NCBI RefSeq assembly: GCF_902726655.1
Contig: NZ_CACVAN010000001.1
Coordinates: forward strand, 3,286,001 to 3,350,000
DNA from: Virgibacillus ihumii
GTDB taxonomy: Bacteria; Bacillota; Bacilli; Bacillales; Amphibacillaceae
Direction of reading: 5' to 3'
DNA: 64,000 bases
Shown here: positions 9,199-17,407 of the stretch, piece by piece
How the letters are laid out: each line of letters starts with the position of its first letter
Numbering within the stretch: position 1 is the stretch's first letter
Notes under the pieces: generated by a model
What the model saw: the letters and a program-made list of their open reading frames with translations, nothing else
Told to the model about the DNA's origin: nothing
The model's database searches: none
Translations under genes and position numbers: made by a program

Positions 9199-9256
9199 AA
9201 AAAGACACCTTCGTAGAATCTGTTAACTTTTACGAAGACGTCCTTTTTTATTTTAT
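9199..9256 (+). terminator. Rho-independent terminator
   Basis: ACCTTCGTA pairs with TACGAAG(A)-type sequence after a loop of about 18 bases, followed by CCTTTTTTATTTT. It closes the reductase transcript. Confidence 0.65.
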
Positions 9257-9533
9257 TTATATGTGTTATTAAATCTATAAAACAGCTAGATGCTGCAAGA
9301 TCTGTTTATTCGTTCTAGAATTCGACGTTTGCGATACAGCATTATTCAGTTTCAGCCACACTTACTTTTGGGATTTATAGTAGGTACTTAAGGCTTTTCA
9401 CACTCCGCATACAGAGTCACATTTTGCAAAAAGATGCTACTATTTACCCATTTTGTAATTTTTTGAAATAAAATAAAAGGAATTTGTAATAAAACGACGA
9501 ATACTGTTAAGAGGAACTACTGAATCATTCTCT
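9257..9533. other. Intergenic region upstream of the matrix operon
   Basis: AT-rich leader of the tapA-like/sipW/tasA operon. TTGAAA at 9463-9468 and TAATAA near 9487 form a candidate promoter. In B. subtilis this operon is controlled by SinR, but I cannot recognise SinR boxes with confidence here. Confidence 0.35.
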
Positions 9534-10082
9534 ATGCCTGCAATAAGGGAGGTATCAATAACGATTAAAAATAAGCGTTTAAAAACTTTTATACATAAGC
9601 ACTGGCTTTCGATGTTTTGTCTGCAATTAGGCATTATCCTTTTTATTACACTGATTTGTTTCATAAATATAACGACTCCAACTAATGCTTACTTCACTGA
9701 CACAGTAGAAGCATCTGGTACGATTACGATGGGAACATGGGAAATGGAGAAGGAGAACCCGGATCCAGTCAAACAAGATAGGCAAAAAACAACCGATAAA
9801 GAAACGAAGCAGACAATTACTGAGGAAAAGGATAACCCAAAAAACAATGAACAAACAAAGACGAAAAAAGTCAAACAAGATGAAACAGAGAAAACGGAGG
9901 ACCAGACAGCTTCCGTGGAAAAAGAAACTGCAAAAAAAGACCCTGATGCAAAAGAATCTATTAATACTGAATCAGACAATAATAATCAGTCTGCAGAAAA
10001 GAAACAGGATGAAAAGGACCGGGAAAAATTAAATGAAAATGAAGATAAAAAGCAATTGCGTAAAAGTGAGGGTGAAAATTGA
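9534..10082 (+). CDS. tapA: TapA-like matrix assembly protein with SipW-type signal
   Basis: 182-residue secreted protein. A membrane signal helix (about 29-47) is followed by TNAYFTDTVEASGTITMGTWE, the processing region typical of SipW-dependent proteins. The rest (from about residue 63) is a Lys/Glu/Asp/Thr-rich low-complexity tail without cysteines. Position first in a tapA-sipW-tasA order and a 4-base TTGA overlap with sipW support a TapA role (nucleating or anchoring TasA fibres). It is shorter than B. subtilis TapA (253 aa) and lacks its structured part. The ATG at 9534 has no ribosome binding site; a strong AGGGAGGT lies inside the frame at 9546-9553, so the real start may be downstream at a non-canonical codon. 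Confidence 0.65.
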   Translation: MPAIREVSITIKNKRLKTFIHKHWLSMFCLQLGIILFITLICFINITTPTNAYFTDTVEASGTITMGTWEMEKENPDPVKQDRQKTTDKETKQTITEEKDNPKNNEQTKTKKVKQDETEKTEDQTASVEKETAKKDPDAKESINTESDNNNQSAEKKQDEKDREKLNENEDKKQLRKSEGEN

Positions 10083-10657
10083 CATTTCATACACTGAAAA
10101 AATGGTTGAGTGGTGCAGTGACCGCTTTTTTATTTATCATATTAATTTTTATGGTTTTAATTGTTATTTCATCAAAAGCCTCTGGTGGTGAACCTAGCAT
10201 TTTTGGTTATCAATTTAAGACAGTTTTATCAGGTTCGATGGAACCAACTTTTCAAACCGGATCAATTATTGCAGTTCAAGCCGTTAATAATGCATCCAAA
10301 TTAAAAAAAGGTGACGTGATTACTTATAAAATAGACAAAACAACAACTGTCACGCACCGTATCCATGAAGTTAAGGGTACGGGTAACCAAACAAAATATA
10401 TTACAAAGGGAGACAATAATGACAATCGTGATTTTAAACCAGTTCTCCCTGAGAATGTTGAAGCTGTTTATACAGGATTTACGGTTCCATTTGTTGGCTA
10501 TTTTATGCACTTTGCGCAGTCGAAAGAGGGCACCGCACTATTGGTGATCCTGCCGGGCGTTTTGCTGCTTATCTATTCTGTCATCATGATTTGGAAGTCT
10601 TTTAAAGAAATAGACAGGCATAAGAAAAAGGAAGAAGTATCATCAACTGATGCTTGA
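10079..10657 (+). CDS. sipW: Signal peptidase I, SipW (ER) type
   Basis: 192-residue membrane peptidase that removes the signals of TasA/TapA-like proteins. An N-terminal membrane helix (about 10-30) and a C-terminal one (about 150-172) flank the catalytic region. The nucleophile Ser is in LSGSMEPTFQTGSIIAV. The partner is His in TTVTHRIHEV rather than Lys, the mark of the ER/SipW type. YITKGDNNDNRD supplies the conserved aspartates. The TTG start overlaps the stop of the tapA-like gene. The next gene encodes its expected substrate. Confidence 0.93.
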   Translation: MTFHTLKKWLSGAVTAFLFIILIFMVLIVISSKASGGEPSIFGYQFKTVLSGSMEPTFQTGSIIAVQAVNNASKLKKGDVITYKIDKTTTVTHRIHEVKGTGNQTKYITKGDNNDNRDFKPVLPENVEAVYTGFTVPFVGYFMHFAQSKEGTALLVILPGVLLLIYSVIMIWKSFKEIDRHKKKEEVSSTDA

Positions 10658-10726
10658 TATCCCCGTATGGGGTTCAAAATATTAAATATTACCTGTTCCA
10701 GGAATAGGTAGGGGAAGGGGAAAGAA

Positions 10727-11332
10727 ATGGGAATTAAAAAGAAATTAGGTTTAGGCATTGCATCAGCAGCGCTTGGACTATCATTAGTAGGAGGTGGAAC
10801 ATACGCTTACTTCAGTGATCAAGTAGTAACTAATAATACCTTTGCTGCTGGGACTTTGGATCTTTCTGCAAATAAATCAACGATTATTAATTTGGATAAC
10901 ATGAAGCCTGGCGACAAAGTGGTACGGGAGTTTCAACTAAATAATATAGGTAACCTTGATATGAGTGAAATCATCTTGAATACGGCATATACAGTAACAG
11001 ATGTAAATGGGGATAATACTGGTGACTTTGGCGAACAAATTGAATTGAATTTCCTCATTAATGATACGAAGGGGTATACAGTTGTCTTTGAAACCACATT
11101 GGCGGAACTTAAAGAAAATCCGCTTAGTCTTGTAGAAGCAAATGTTCTTGATCCAGAAGCTGATGGTCATGGGGCTGGATTAAAAGCAGGAGATTCAAAC
11201 TTGTTTGCTGTTCAATTTGAATTTGTGGACAGTGGTGAGCCACAAAATCAATATCAGGGGGACTCCATCAATCTGAAGTGGAAATTTAATGCGAAGCAAG
11301 GAGAGGGCGATACAAGTTTACCTAATGGGTAA
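10727..11332 (+). CDS. tasA: TasA/CalY (camelysin) family matrix fibre protein
   Basis: 201-residue secreted protein of the TasA/camelysin family (formerly listed as peptidase M73). The signal sequence (residues 1 to about 27) ends GGTYAYFSD, the SipW-type processing site. The mature start FAAGTLDLSANKS and the following DNMKPGDKVVREFQLNNIG strand region match the jelly-roll fibre fold. In B. subtilis TasA forms biofilm fibres; in the B. cereus group the paralogue is CalY. At about 200 residues this is closer to CalY in length than to TasA (261). A good GGGGAAAGAA precedes the ATG. It is last gene of the operon. Confidence 0.9.
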   Translation: MGIKKKLGLGIASAALGLSLVGGGTYAYFSDQVVTNNTFAAGTLDLSANKSTIINLDNMKPGDKVVREFQLNNIGNLDMSEIILNTAYTVTDVNGDNTGDFGEQIELNFLINDTKGYTVVFETTLAELKENPLSLVEANVLDPEADGHGAGLKAGDSNLFAVQFEFVDSGEPQNQYQGDSINLKWKFNAKQGEGDTSLPNG

Positions 11333-11468
11333 CTTCTAGTATTAAAAAGTCTTAATAGGTTTTTTGTAATGTAATTTTTAAGAAAAGTAGATTGATATAT
11401 CAGGAATATTATGGTTTGGTGATATCCCCTATGTGTGATTTCATACTTTGAGATACCGTCAGTGAATC

Positions 11469-11506
11469 AAAGGGCAATCTGATTTGTTCAGTATTGTCCT
11501 TTTTAA
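11469..11506 (+). terminator. Rho-independent terminator after tasA
   Basis: AAAGGGCAAT pairs with ATTGTCCTTT (one G-T pair), followed by TTTAATTT. Confidence 0.7.
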
Positions 11507-11582
11507 TTTATAATAAAATGGAATGTTTGTTATTGGAACCTAAAGTAGTATGAATACAAACCCTTATGAAAAGGAGAGTTTT

Positions 11583-11951
11583 ATGGATAATAAGAAAAGG
11601 AAAATTGAAGAGGTTGACCAGTTTATTTCAGGTTTGCCGAAAGATATTCAAGACATTACAACTGCTTTAAGGAAAATCATTATTGAATCTTCGCAAGAAC
11701 TAACTGAAGAGTATAAATGGTCGATGCCCAATTATTCATATAATGGTTTAGTTTGTTATCTGCAGCCTTCCAAAAAACACGTTAATCTCGGTTTTCATAA
11801 AGGAAACAAACTCCAAGAAAAAGATACAACTAAATTATTGCAGGGTACAGGAAAGGCAATGAGACATATAAAAATAAAAAAGGTGGAAGAAATTCATCCA
11901 GAGGCCATCACCTCGCTCATTATAGAGGCCATGTTATTAAATGATGATTAA
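11583..11951 (+). CDS. DUF1801-domain protein (YdhG-like)
   Basis: 122-residue single-domain protein of the DUF1801 family: VDQFISGLPKDIQDITTALRKII, then EEYKWSMPNYSYNG and a HVNLGFHKGNKL strand. I choose the ATG at 11583 because AAAGGAGAG lies just upstream; an in-frame ATG at 11550 has no ribosome binding site. The fold resembles frataxin/YjbR-like proteins, and the function is unknown. It stands alone between the tasA terminator and a broken acetyltransferase gene. It is a paralogue of the N-terminal half of the YdeI-like protein at 7.3 kb. Confidence 0.8.
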   Translation: MDNKKRKIEEVDQFISGLPKDIQDITTALRKIIIESSQELTEEYKWSMPNYSYNGLVCYLQPSKKHVNLGFHKGNKLQEKDTTKLLQGTGKAMRHIKIKKVEEIHPEAITSLIIEAMLLNDD

Positions 11952-12036
11952 CGCAATAAAGAGAATAACGGATATGGGGATCATATGGTGGGATAAGGAA
12001 TTGTTTTAATAAATATTTGATGCGAGGGATGAAACA

Positions 12037-12255
12037 GTGCAGATTCGCGAGATACAAGACAAGGACAATCAAACGATGGAACAAATTATTCAGCGGTCAT
12101 TGGAATCATTTAACTTAAACATTCCAGGAACAGCCTATTTTGACCCACAACTGGGCAATCTTGCGCAATTTTATAAAGAAACATTACATGCAAAGTATTG
12201 GGTTGCAGTGAATGAACAAGGAGAAGTGGTAGGTGTGGTTTTAAATAAGGTTTGA
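12037..12255 (+). pseudogene. GNAT acetyltransferase, N-terminal fragment
   Basis: The first 68-70 residues of a GNAT-family N-acetyltransferase (complete relatives have about 160). AYFDPQLGNLAQFYKE and YWVAVNEQGEVVG are typical of the family's N-terminal half and of the first strand of the acetyl-CoA fold. The acetyl-CoA loop (Q/RxxGxG/A) and everything after it are missing. The frame runs directly into a 20-bp tandem repeat and stops, so the gene is broken, probably by the event that created the repeat. GTG start at 12037. Confidence 0.75.
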
Positions 12256-12320
12256 TAATTTATAATAAAGATTGATCATTTTGAATAAAGTCCGATAATT
12301 TATAATAAAGTTTGATACAA
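12251..12320. repeat. 20-bp tandem repeat, 3.5 copies
   Basis: Units start at 12251, 12271, 12291 and 12311 and follow TTTGATAATTTATAATAAAG with few changes. The period is exactly 20 bp. The array sits at the break point of the acetyltransferase fragment. Confidence 0.85.
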
Positions 12321-12526
12321 TTACGTACGTTGAAAATCGGGATTGTAACAATTCCACAATCGGGCCATTTTGTTGAATAAAAAAATACCTATTTTAAGGG
12401 TACTGGAAATAAAGTATATGAAGGGTTGTTCTTTAACTAACTGGCAGACTAGTTGAAAAATTACTAATGATGTTACTTGCTATGGTTCGTAAAATTAGTG
12501 CATAACCAAATTAAGGAGAACTGTTT

Positions 12527-13258
12527 ATGAATGAAAAAGAATTTTTTAAACCTTTTAGAAAATATGATTTAGATTATAAAAGACTGAAGAGGTGGTACCT
12601 AGCCACTTTGTATTCTTATGATTCAACTGCGGAAATTATCAACCAAAATATACCCGATAAAAAGAAGGTGAACAAAATATATTATAAAGATTCTCACCTT
12701 ATTGAAAACACTCCTTTTACACTTGAAAAAAAATATAAAAAGAACTATGTTAATTTTTTGGAAGAAATGACTTTAATTAGAGTTATTTCCATACTAGAAA
12801 ATTTTTTGGTGGATGTAATTAAAACTTCTTTTTACCATGATAAAACATGTTTTTATGAACCTAAGCAAACTATTGAATTTCAGGTTTCTGAATTTTTGTC
12901 TAAAGATATGAAAGAGTTAGAAGAAAAATTCATAGAAGGGAAAGTACAGAACCTTCATCGTCAAGGTTTTAATGATGTTAAAAAGTATTATAAGAAAACC
13001 TTTAATATAGATTTTAATGATTTTAAAACCTCCATTGATTCTAACAACTATAATATTAAAGATATTAATAAGCTCCATGATATTCGCCATTTACTAGTTC
13101 ATAGGCTAGGAAGGACAGATGAGAAATTTAATAAAGAATACGGTTATATTGGAAAACTTATTAATTTATCTGAAGAAGATGTACTCCATTATTTACAAAT
13201 GATAAATGATTTTGTCGAATTTTTAAAAAATAACTTCTCCAAAAAATGGTTTCTATAA
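12527..13258 (+). CDS. HEPN-type helical protein of unknown role
   Basis: 243-residue, very Lys/Asn/Phe-rich cytosolic protein with no membrane segment. The clearest signal is HDIRHLLVHRLGR: Arg187-x4-His192 fits the RX4-6H motif of HEPN ribonuclease domains, and the surrounding long helices fit the fold (compare RiboL-PSP-HEPN or MAE_28990-type families). HEPN proteins act in toxin-antitoxin and phage-defence systems, but no antitoxin (MNT) or defence partner is adjacent. Codon use is more AT-rich than the neighbours, suggesting transfer. AAGGAGAA precedes the ATG. The family call is inference from one motif. Confidence 0.5.
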   Translation: MNEKEFFKPFRKYDLDYKRLKRWYLATLYSYDSTAEIINQNIPDKKKVNKIYYKDSHLIENTPFTLEKKYKKNYVNFLEEMTLIRVISILENFLVDVIKTSFYHDKTCFYEPKQTIEFQVSEFLSKDMKELEEKFIEGKVQNLHRQGFNDVKKYYKKTFNIDFNDFKTSIDSNNYNIKDINKLHDIRHLLVHRLGRTDEKFNKEYGYIGKLINLSEEDVLHYLQMINDFVEFLKNNFSKKWFL

Positions 13259-13326
13259 TTGGCCCTTCTGAGCATATTAAATAGCAGTAAGGAGGTTGAA
13301 GGATAGATGAATATCTGTCACAATAT

Positions 13327-13346
13327 AATCGAACAATTATTCGGTT
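13327..13346. promoter_or_regulatory. Imperfect 20-bp dyad upstream of pepF
   Basis: AATCGAACAATTATTCGGTT reads nearly the same on both strands (17 of 20 positions symmetric). It lies just before the pepF ribosome binding site. It could be an operator or a leader hairpin; no regulator is assigned. Confidence 0.35.
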
Positions 13347-13367
13347 ATATGAGTGGGGGAGTTTAGG

Positions 13368-15176
13368 GTGAAAGATATTAGGTATCGCAAAATTTGGGAC
13401 TTAGATACGTTATTCCCAGGAGGAAGTGAATCGCATCAATTAAGTAAACACATAGAAGGCTTAGTAGGAATGGTTAGCGAATTTAAAAGTAAGGCAGATT
13501 GTTTTCATACTCCACAAGACGTTGGCGATTCAATAAAGGTTGCAGAGTTAATTGACTATATCAGTACCATTACAACTCATCTATCGGAAGCCAATTCCTT
13601 TACCACATGTTTGCTAGCCCAAAACCCGAAGGATCAGAAAGCCTCATCACTCCAAGGTCAGATAGAATCTGTTAGAGCTAGTTTTGAATCCGTTGTACAA
13701 AAAACACAAAGTACCCTGGTAAATACAGAGAGGAATTTGTGGGAAGCACTGTTAGATACTGATGTATTATGCAACTATGAATTCAAATTAAATGAATGGC
13801 GGGAAAAAGGGCAATTGCAATTACCTGATAATGAAGAGAAATTAGTGACTGATTTAATGGTTGATGGTTACCATGCCTGGCGTTCATTATACAATGCACT
13901 TATGGGTGATATAATAGTGCATGTTCCAATCAACGGTAAAATAAGTGAATTGTCAATGGGGCAGGCGATGAATTTAAGGTCACACCCTAATGTAGAGGTG
14001 CGTAAAGAGTCGCATAAGGCGTTAGAAGACGTTTGGATGCAGAAAGAGGAATTGGTTGCAAAAGTCCTTAACCATATAGCCGGCTTCCGTTTGCAAGTAC
14101 ATAAACATAAAGGCATTGAAAATGTTTTAAAAGAGCCGTTATTGGATAACCACATGCAAGAAGAAACCCTGAATGCAATGTGGAGAGCAGTTAGCAAATA
14201 TAAGGAACCATTTATAGGTTATCTTAATAAGAAGGCTGAAATACTTGGTGAACCAAGGCTTAACTCCTATAACTTTTGGGCACCCATTACAGAAAGTAAA
14301 CAACAAATGAACTATAATGAGGCCATTAATTTTGTGATTGAACACCTTGGTCGATTTGGACCAGAAATGGAAAAGTTCTCTCGACAAGCTTTCGAAAAGG
14401 GGTGGGTGGAATCGGAAGACCGCCCAAATAAATCCGCAATTCCATTTTGTGCAGGGTTTCCTCTTTCTGGACAATCAAGAGTATTCATGACTTATGGTGG
14501 TACGATAAAAGATGTACTAACTATAGTGCATGAACTGGGACATGCTTTCCATAATGATGCCATGAAATCTGTTGAAGGGATAAACAAACAATATCCGTTG
14601 AGTATAGCAGAAACAGCTTCGACTTTTTCGGAAATGGTAATGCTGGATGCCGCAATAGAAAAGACAAGTTCTAATAAAGAGCGACTATTATTGTTAGATG
14701 AAAAGTTAAAACGCAGTGTGATGAACTTTATGAATATCCACTCCAGGTTTTTGTTTGAGAAAAACTTTTACGAGGAACGAAAAGAAGGAATTGTTTCATC
14801 ATCACGTCTAAATGAACTAATGCAAGAAGCAATAAATGAAGGATATAAGGGATCTATTGACACCATTCCAATTCGTTCGTGGGTTTGGACACCACATTAT
14901 TATATTACTAAATCCCCATTTTACAATTTTCCATATACATTCGGGTACTTGTTTGCGCTTAGTATATATGAAAAGGCCAAAGTGGAAGGGAAAAAGTTTG
15001 AAACAAAATATCTCGCTATACTCCGAGATTCAGGCAGTATGACAGTGGAAGATCTAGTAATGAAACATTTAAGGGAAGATATTACATCTGAGGCGTTTTG
15101 GGAGAAAGGGCTTAAAATGTGTATTGGAGATGCAGAGGAATTTATACAGTTATCTGAATATGATGAATTAAACTAA
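13368..15176 (+). CDS. pepF: Oligoendopeptidase F (M3 family zinc peptidase)
   Basis: 602-residue cytosolic metallopeptidase that cleaves short peptides. The zinc motif is IVHELGHAFHNDA (HExxH near residue 387), with the third ligand Glu in the following SIAETASTFSEM. The long helical N-terminal half is typical of the M3B (PepF) subfamily. The GTG at 13368 is preferred because GGGGGA lies 7 bases upstream; a GTG at 13353 overlaps that site. It is a single-gene unit. Length and motifs are intact. Confidence 0.92.
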   Translation: MKDIRYRKIWDLDTLFPGGSESHQLSKHIEGLVGMVSEFKSKADCFHTPQDVGDSIKVAELIDYISTITTHLSEANSFTTCLLAQNPKDQKASSLQGQIESVRASFESVVQKTQSTLVNTERNLWEALLDTDVLCNYEFKLNEWREKGQLQLPDNEEKLVTDLMVDGYHAWRSLYNALMGDIIVHVPINGKISELSMGQAMNLRSHPNVEVRKESHKALEDVWMQKEELVAKVLNHIAGFRLQVHKHKGIENVLKEPLLDNHMQEETLNAMWRAVSKYKEPFIGYLNKKAEILGEPRLNSYNFWAPITESKQQMNYNEAINFVIEHLGRFGPEMEKFSRQAFEKGWVESEDRPNKSAIPFCAGFPLSGQSRVFMTYGGTIKDVLTIVHELGHAFHNDAMKSVEGINKQYPLSIAETASTFSEMVMLDAAIEKTSSNKERLLLLDEKLKRSVMNFMNIHSRFLFEKNFYEERKEGIVSSSRLNELMQEAINEGYKGSIDTIPIRSWVWTPHYYITKSPFYNFPYTFGYLFALSIYEKAKVEGKKFETKYLAILRDSGSMTVEDLVMKHLREDITSEAFWEKGLKMCIGDAEEFIQLSEYDELN

Positions 15177-15260
15177 GACAATGGCTGCTTTTTATTTTAA
15201 AATCATCACAACATTCTTCCGTTATACCAGCTAATAGCAGAAAATGGTTTATACAATCAT

Positions 15261-15292
15261 CGGGTGCTTTCCTTGAATAAGGATGAGCGTCC
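15261..15292. repeat. Dispersed GGGCGC palindromic repeat, copy 2
   Basis: CGGGTGCTTTCCTTGAATAA followed by GGATGAGCGTCC. It has the same arm-loop-arm layout as the full copy at 27053, with G-T changes in the arms. Confidence 0.55.
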
Positions 15293-15320
15293 ATCTTTCG
15301 TAATAATATATTTTTTCACA

Positions 15321-15349
15321 TTGACATATCGAAAAAAGACGATTAATAT
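15321..15349 (+). promoter_or_regulatory. Promoter of the second ArsR-type gene
   Basis: TTGACA (15321-15326), 17-bp spacer, TAATAT (15344-15349). The expected start of transcription falls on or next to the ATG at 15356, so the mRNA may be leaderless. CATATCG at 15325 overlaps the -35 box and equals a half-site of the dyad at 15689. Confidence 0.7.
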
Positions 15350-15355
15350 AAAAGT

Positions 15356-15670
15356 ATGATGCATATTGATATTTTTAAAGCTTTATCCAATGAAACTCGC
15401 TTAGAGATATTGAGATGGTTGAAAGAACCAAAACAACACTTTGATAATCCTCCTGGCAAGGATCCGGAGAATATTGATGAGAAAGGCGGTGTCTGTGTAG
15501 GTGTTATTCAAAAGAAAGCACAATTGTCACAATCAACGACATCTCAATATTTATCTATGATGCAAAAGGCAGGTCTATTGAAAGCTGAACGCAAAGGGAA
15601 ATGGACCTACTACCGAAGAAATGAAAAAACGATTCAGGATGTATCCGAATACATAAAAGAGGAGCTATAA
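15356..15670 (+). CDS. ArsR-family transcriptional regulator
   Basis: 104-residue winged-helix repressor. IFKALSNETRLEILRWLKEP is the first helix pair. The recognition helix is QLSQSTTSQYLSMMQKAGLL, and KGKWTYYRRNE is the wing. A VCVGVIQKK segment carries one Cys but the metal-sensor CxC motif is absent. Relatives sit beside NAD(P)H-quinone reductase genes and respond to thiol-reactive compounds; that role is inferred here. No ribosome binding site precedes the ATG, which is only 6 bases behind the -10 box. Confidence 0.87.
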   Translation: MMHIDIFKALSNETRLEILRWLKEPKQHFDNPPGKDPENIDEKGGVCVGVIQKKAQLSQSTTSQYLSMMQKAGLLKAERKGKWTYYRRNEKTIQDVSEYIKEEL

Positions 15671-15688
15671 GTCCTTTTTTTGTTTATT

Positions 15689-15710
15689 CATATCGGGATA
15701 TTCCGATATG
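15689..15710. promoter_or_regulatory. Perfect dyad operator upstream of the quinone reductase gene
   Basis: CATATCGG, 6 bases, CCGATATG. It lies between the ArsR gene and the flavodoxin-fold reductase gene and shares CATATCG with the ArsR promoter, so it is the likely ArsR binding site. Confidence 0.65.
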
Positions 15711-15785
15711 ATGTTATATTGTTTGGATTAGTTCTATTTATCAATAAATTAACCAAAATACTAAAAGAAAGAAGGGAAAATAATA

Positions 15786-16361
15786 ATGAAGGTACTGACA
15801 GTTATTACTCATGCAAGAGAAAATTCTTTGACTTTTAAAGTCTCGGAACGTTTTGTTCAGGGGCTTAAGGATGCAGGTCACGAAACAGAGATATTAGATT
15901 TATATCGCAGCGGTTTTAGTCCTGTACTATGGGAAGAGGATGAACCCGAATGGTCAGCTGATCGGCAACAATATTCTCCTGAGGTAGAAAGGGAAATGGA
16001 ACGGATGCAAAGAAACGATGCGTTGGCTTTCGTATTTCCCCTTTGGTGGTGGAGCATGCCCGCCATGTTAAAGGGATATATAGACCGTGTATGGAATTGG
16101 GGGTTTGCTTATGGTCCAAGTAAACTTGACCATCACAAAGTATTGTGGCTTAGCTTGGCTGGTGCTCCGGTTGAACGTTTTGAAAAGAGACATTACGATG
16201 AGATGATGACACGTTACTTCAATGTTGGATTGGCTGATTATTGTGGAATCCCGAATTCGCAGTTTGAACTTTTATATGAGACCATAAATGAAAAGCCAGG
16301 ATATATGGAGAAATGGTTAAATCGGGCGTATAATCTAGGCCTGAATTATGATCAAAAATAA
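15786..16361 (+). CDS. NAD(P)H dehydrogenase (quinone), flavodoxin-2 family
   Basis: 191-residue flavoprotein of the NQO1/MdaB/YwrO group, which reduces quinones by two electrons with NAD(P)H. Visible are KVLTVITHARENSLTFKVSE (phosphate loop for FMN/FAD), ALAFVFPLWWWSMPAMLKGYIDRV (isoalloxazine site) and the KVLWLSLAG strand. GAAGGGA precedes the ATG. It lies behind the ArsR gene with a perfect dyad between them, so it is probably the repressor's target. Confidence 0.88.
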   Translation: MKVLTVITHARENSLTFKVSERFVQGLKDAGHETEILDLYRSGFSPVLWEEDEPEWSADRQQYSPEVEREMERMQRNDALAFVFPLWWWSMPAMLKGYIDRVWNWGFAYGPSKLDHHKVLWLSLAGAPVERFEKRHYDEMMTRYFNVGLADYCGIPNSQFELLYETINEKPGYMEKWLNRAYNLGLNYDQK

Positions 16362-16373
16362 ATTTTAATCAAT

Positions 16374-16407
16374 CTTCCTCAAACGGGCGCTGTTCCGGAA
16401 TAAATTA
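16374..16407. repeat. Dispersed GGGCGC palindromic repeat, copy 3
   Basis: CTTCCTCAAACGGGCGCTGT followed by TCCGGAATAAATTAG. The left flank CTTCCTCAAACGGGCGC recurs unchanged at 20188. Confidence 0.6.
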
Positions 16408-16462
16408 GTTCATCGGTCGAGCCATAATAAACGATTAAAACAGTAAAGGGAGGTGGGGTTAG

Positions 16463-16696
16463 ATGAATATTATTCCGGTTCTTTTATTTATCGCAGTATC
16501 ATTTATCCTCATTTTAATGATTTTTATTGCTTGTAAAATCATTATTACAGGCAAAACTCCAAGAAGTTATTACACCCCGCTGGAAGCAATATACGGACAA
16601 GGTAAAGAATTTCAAGAAGAAGTGCAACAAGAGGAACAAGAGGATGAGGATGAAAAAGGTGATGATAAAAATAAAAATAACAAATACCCTCAATGA
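16463..16696 (+). CDS. Small membrane protein, DUF3951-like
   Basis: 77 residues. One membrane helix (about 4-28) is followed by GKTPRSYYTPLEAIYGQ, the conserved core of the DUF3951 family of Bacillaceae, and then an acidic Glu/Asp/Lys tail. GGGAGGTGG precedes the ATG. The function is unknown. It ends just before the repeat copy that carries the group II intron. Confidence 0.75.
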   Translation: MNIIPVLLFIAVSFILILMIFIACKIIITGKTPRSYYTPLEAIYGQGKEFQEEVQQEEQEDEDEKGDDKNKNNKYPQ

Positions 16697-16720
16697 TTAT
16701 AAAACGCCTTAAAATTGTTC

Positions 16721-16733
16721 CGGAATCGGGCGC
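16721..16733 (+). repeat. Dispersed repeat, copy 4, left half (5' exon of the intron)
   Basis: CGGAATCGGGCGC directly abuts the intron. The last six bases GGGCGC are the inferred IBS1, and the right half of the same repeat resumes at 19379. Confidence 0.7.
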
Positions 16734-17407
16734 GCGCGACAAGTTCTGCTATAAGCGCTTTATAGCGTGAAATGCAGAGAATTTATCTTGATAAATTCTA
16801 ACTTTACAACGGAGGATAGGAATGATGAGACCAGGTTTTCTGAAACTATCCCATCAATATTCCTGCGTGCGTCATGAATGACAGTTCATGGGGTACGAAG
16901 CACAGGTAGAGTCGGCAGAAGGAAGTCTAAAGCCATTTCAATTGGAAAAGGTATGTTAACTGATATGCCGGATGGCTGAAAAAGTAGACACGGTGAGAAT
17001 GTTCCACTAGAAGCGAACTGACAAACTTCCGAATGTAAGGGTCTAAAGATTCAACATAGTGTAAAGCTATGTCTCAACTAACGTTGAGGCGAGTGGTGTA
17101 GAGTAAAACTGCGCCCTCTGAAATACGCTATACCGAACAATGGCGGTATCATGCTCGCAGGCTTAAAGGAAGCACCTACGTCTAAAATGGATAGCTACGT
17201 TGTAAGGCACTTGGGAAGTAAGGAACGTTGAAAGAAGGACTGTCATCTGAAACGTTTGTAATAAGGGGAAAGCCGAAATACATTTATCCTTGCGAAGGTA
17301 GGGGTACGACTGATGAATCTCTGTAATGGGAGTGGAGGAACAGCCCCAAGTCTAGCGAATTAGAACGATTATTTTCTTCATGTGAATGACACCGATCGGG
17401 TAGGAAT

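Noticed and set aside
15189..15300. Terminator for pepF made by the repeat at 15261
   Set aside because: The repeat has imperfect arms and no T-run; it is listed as a dispersed repeat only.
16545..16742. Minus-strand ORF across the DUF3951 gene and intron start
   Set aside because: Antisense to a small gene with a good start signal; composition is that of a shadow frame.
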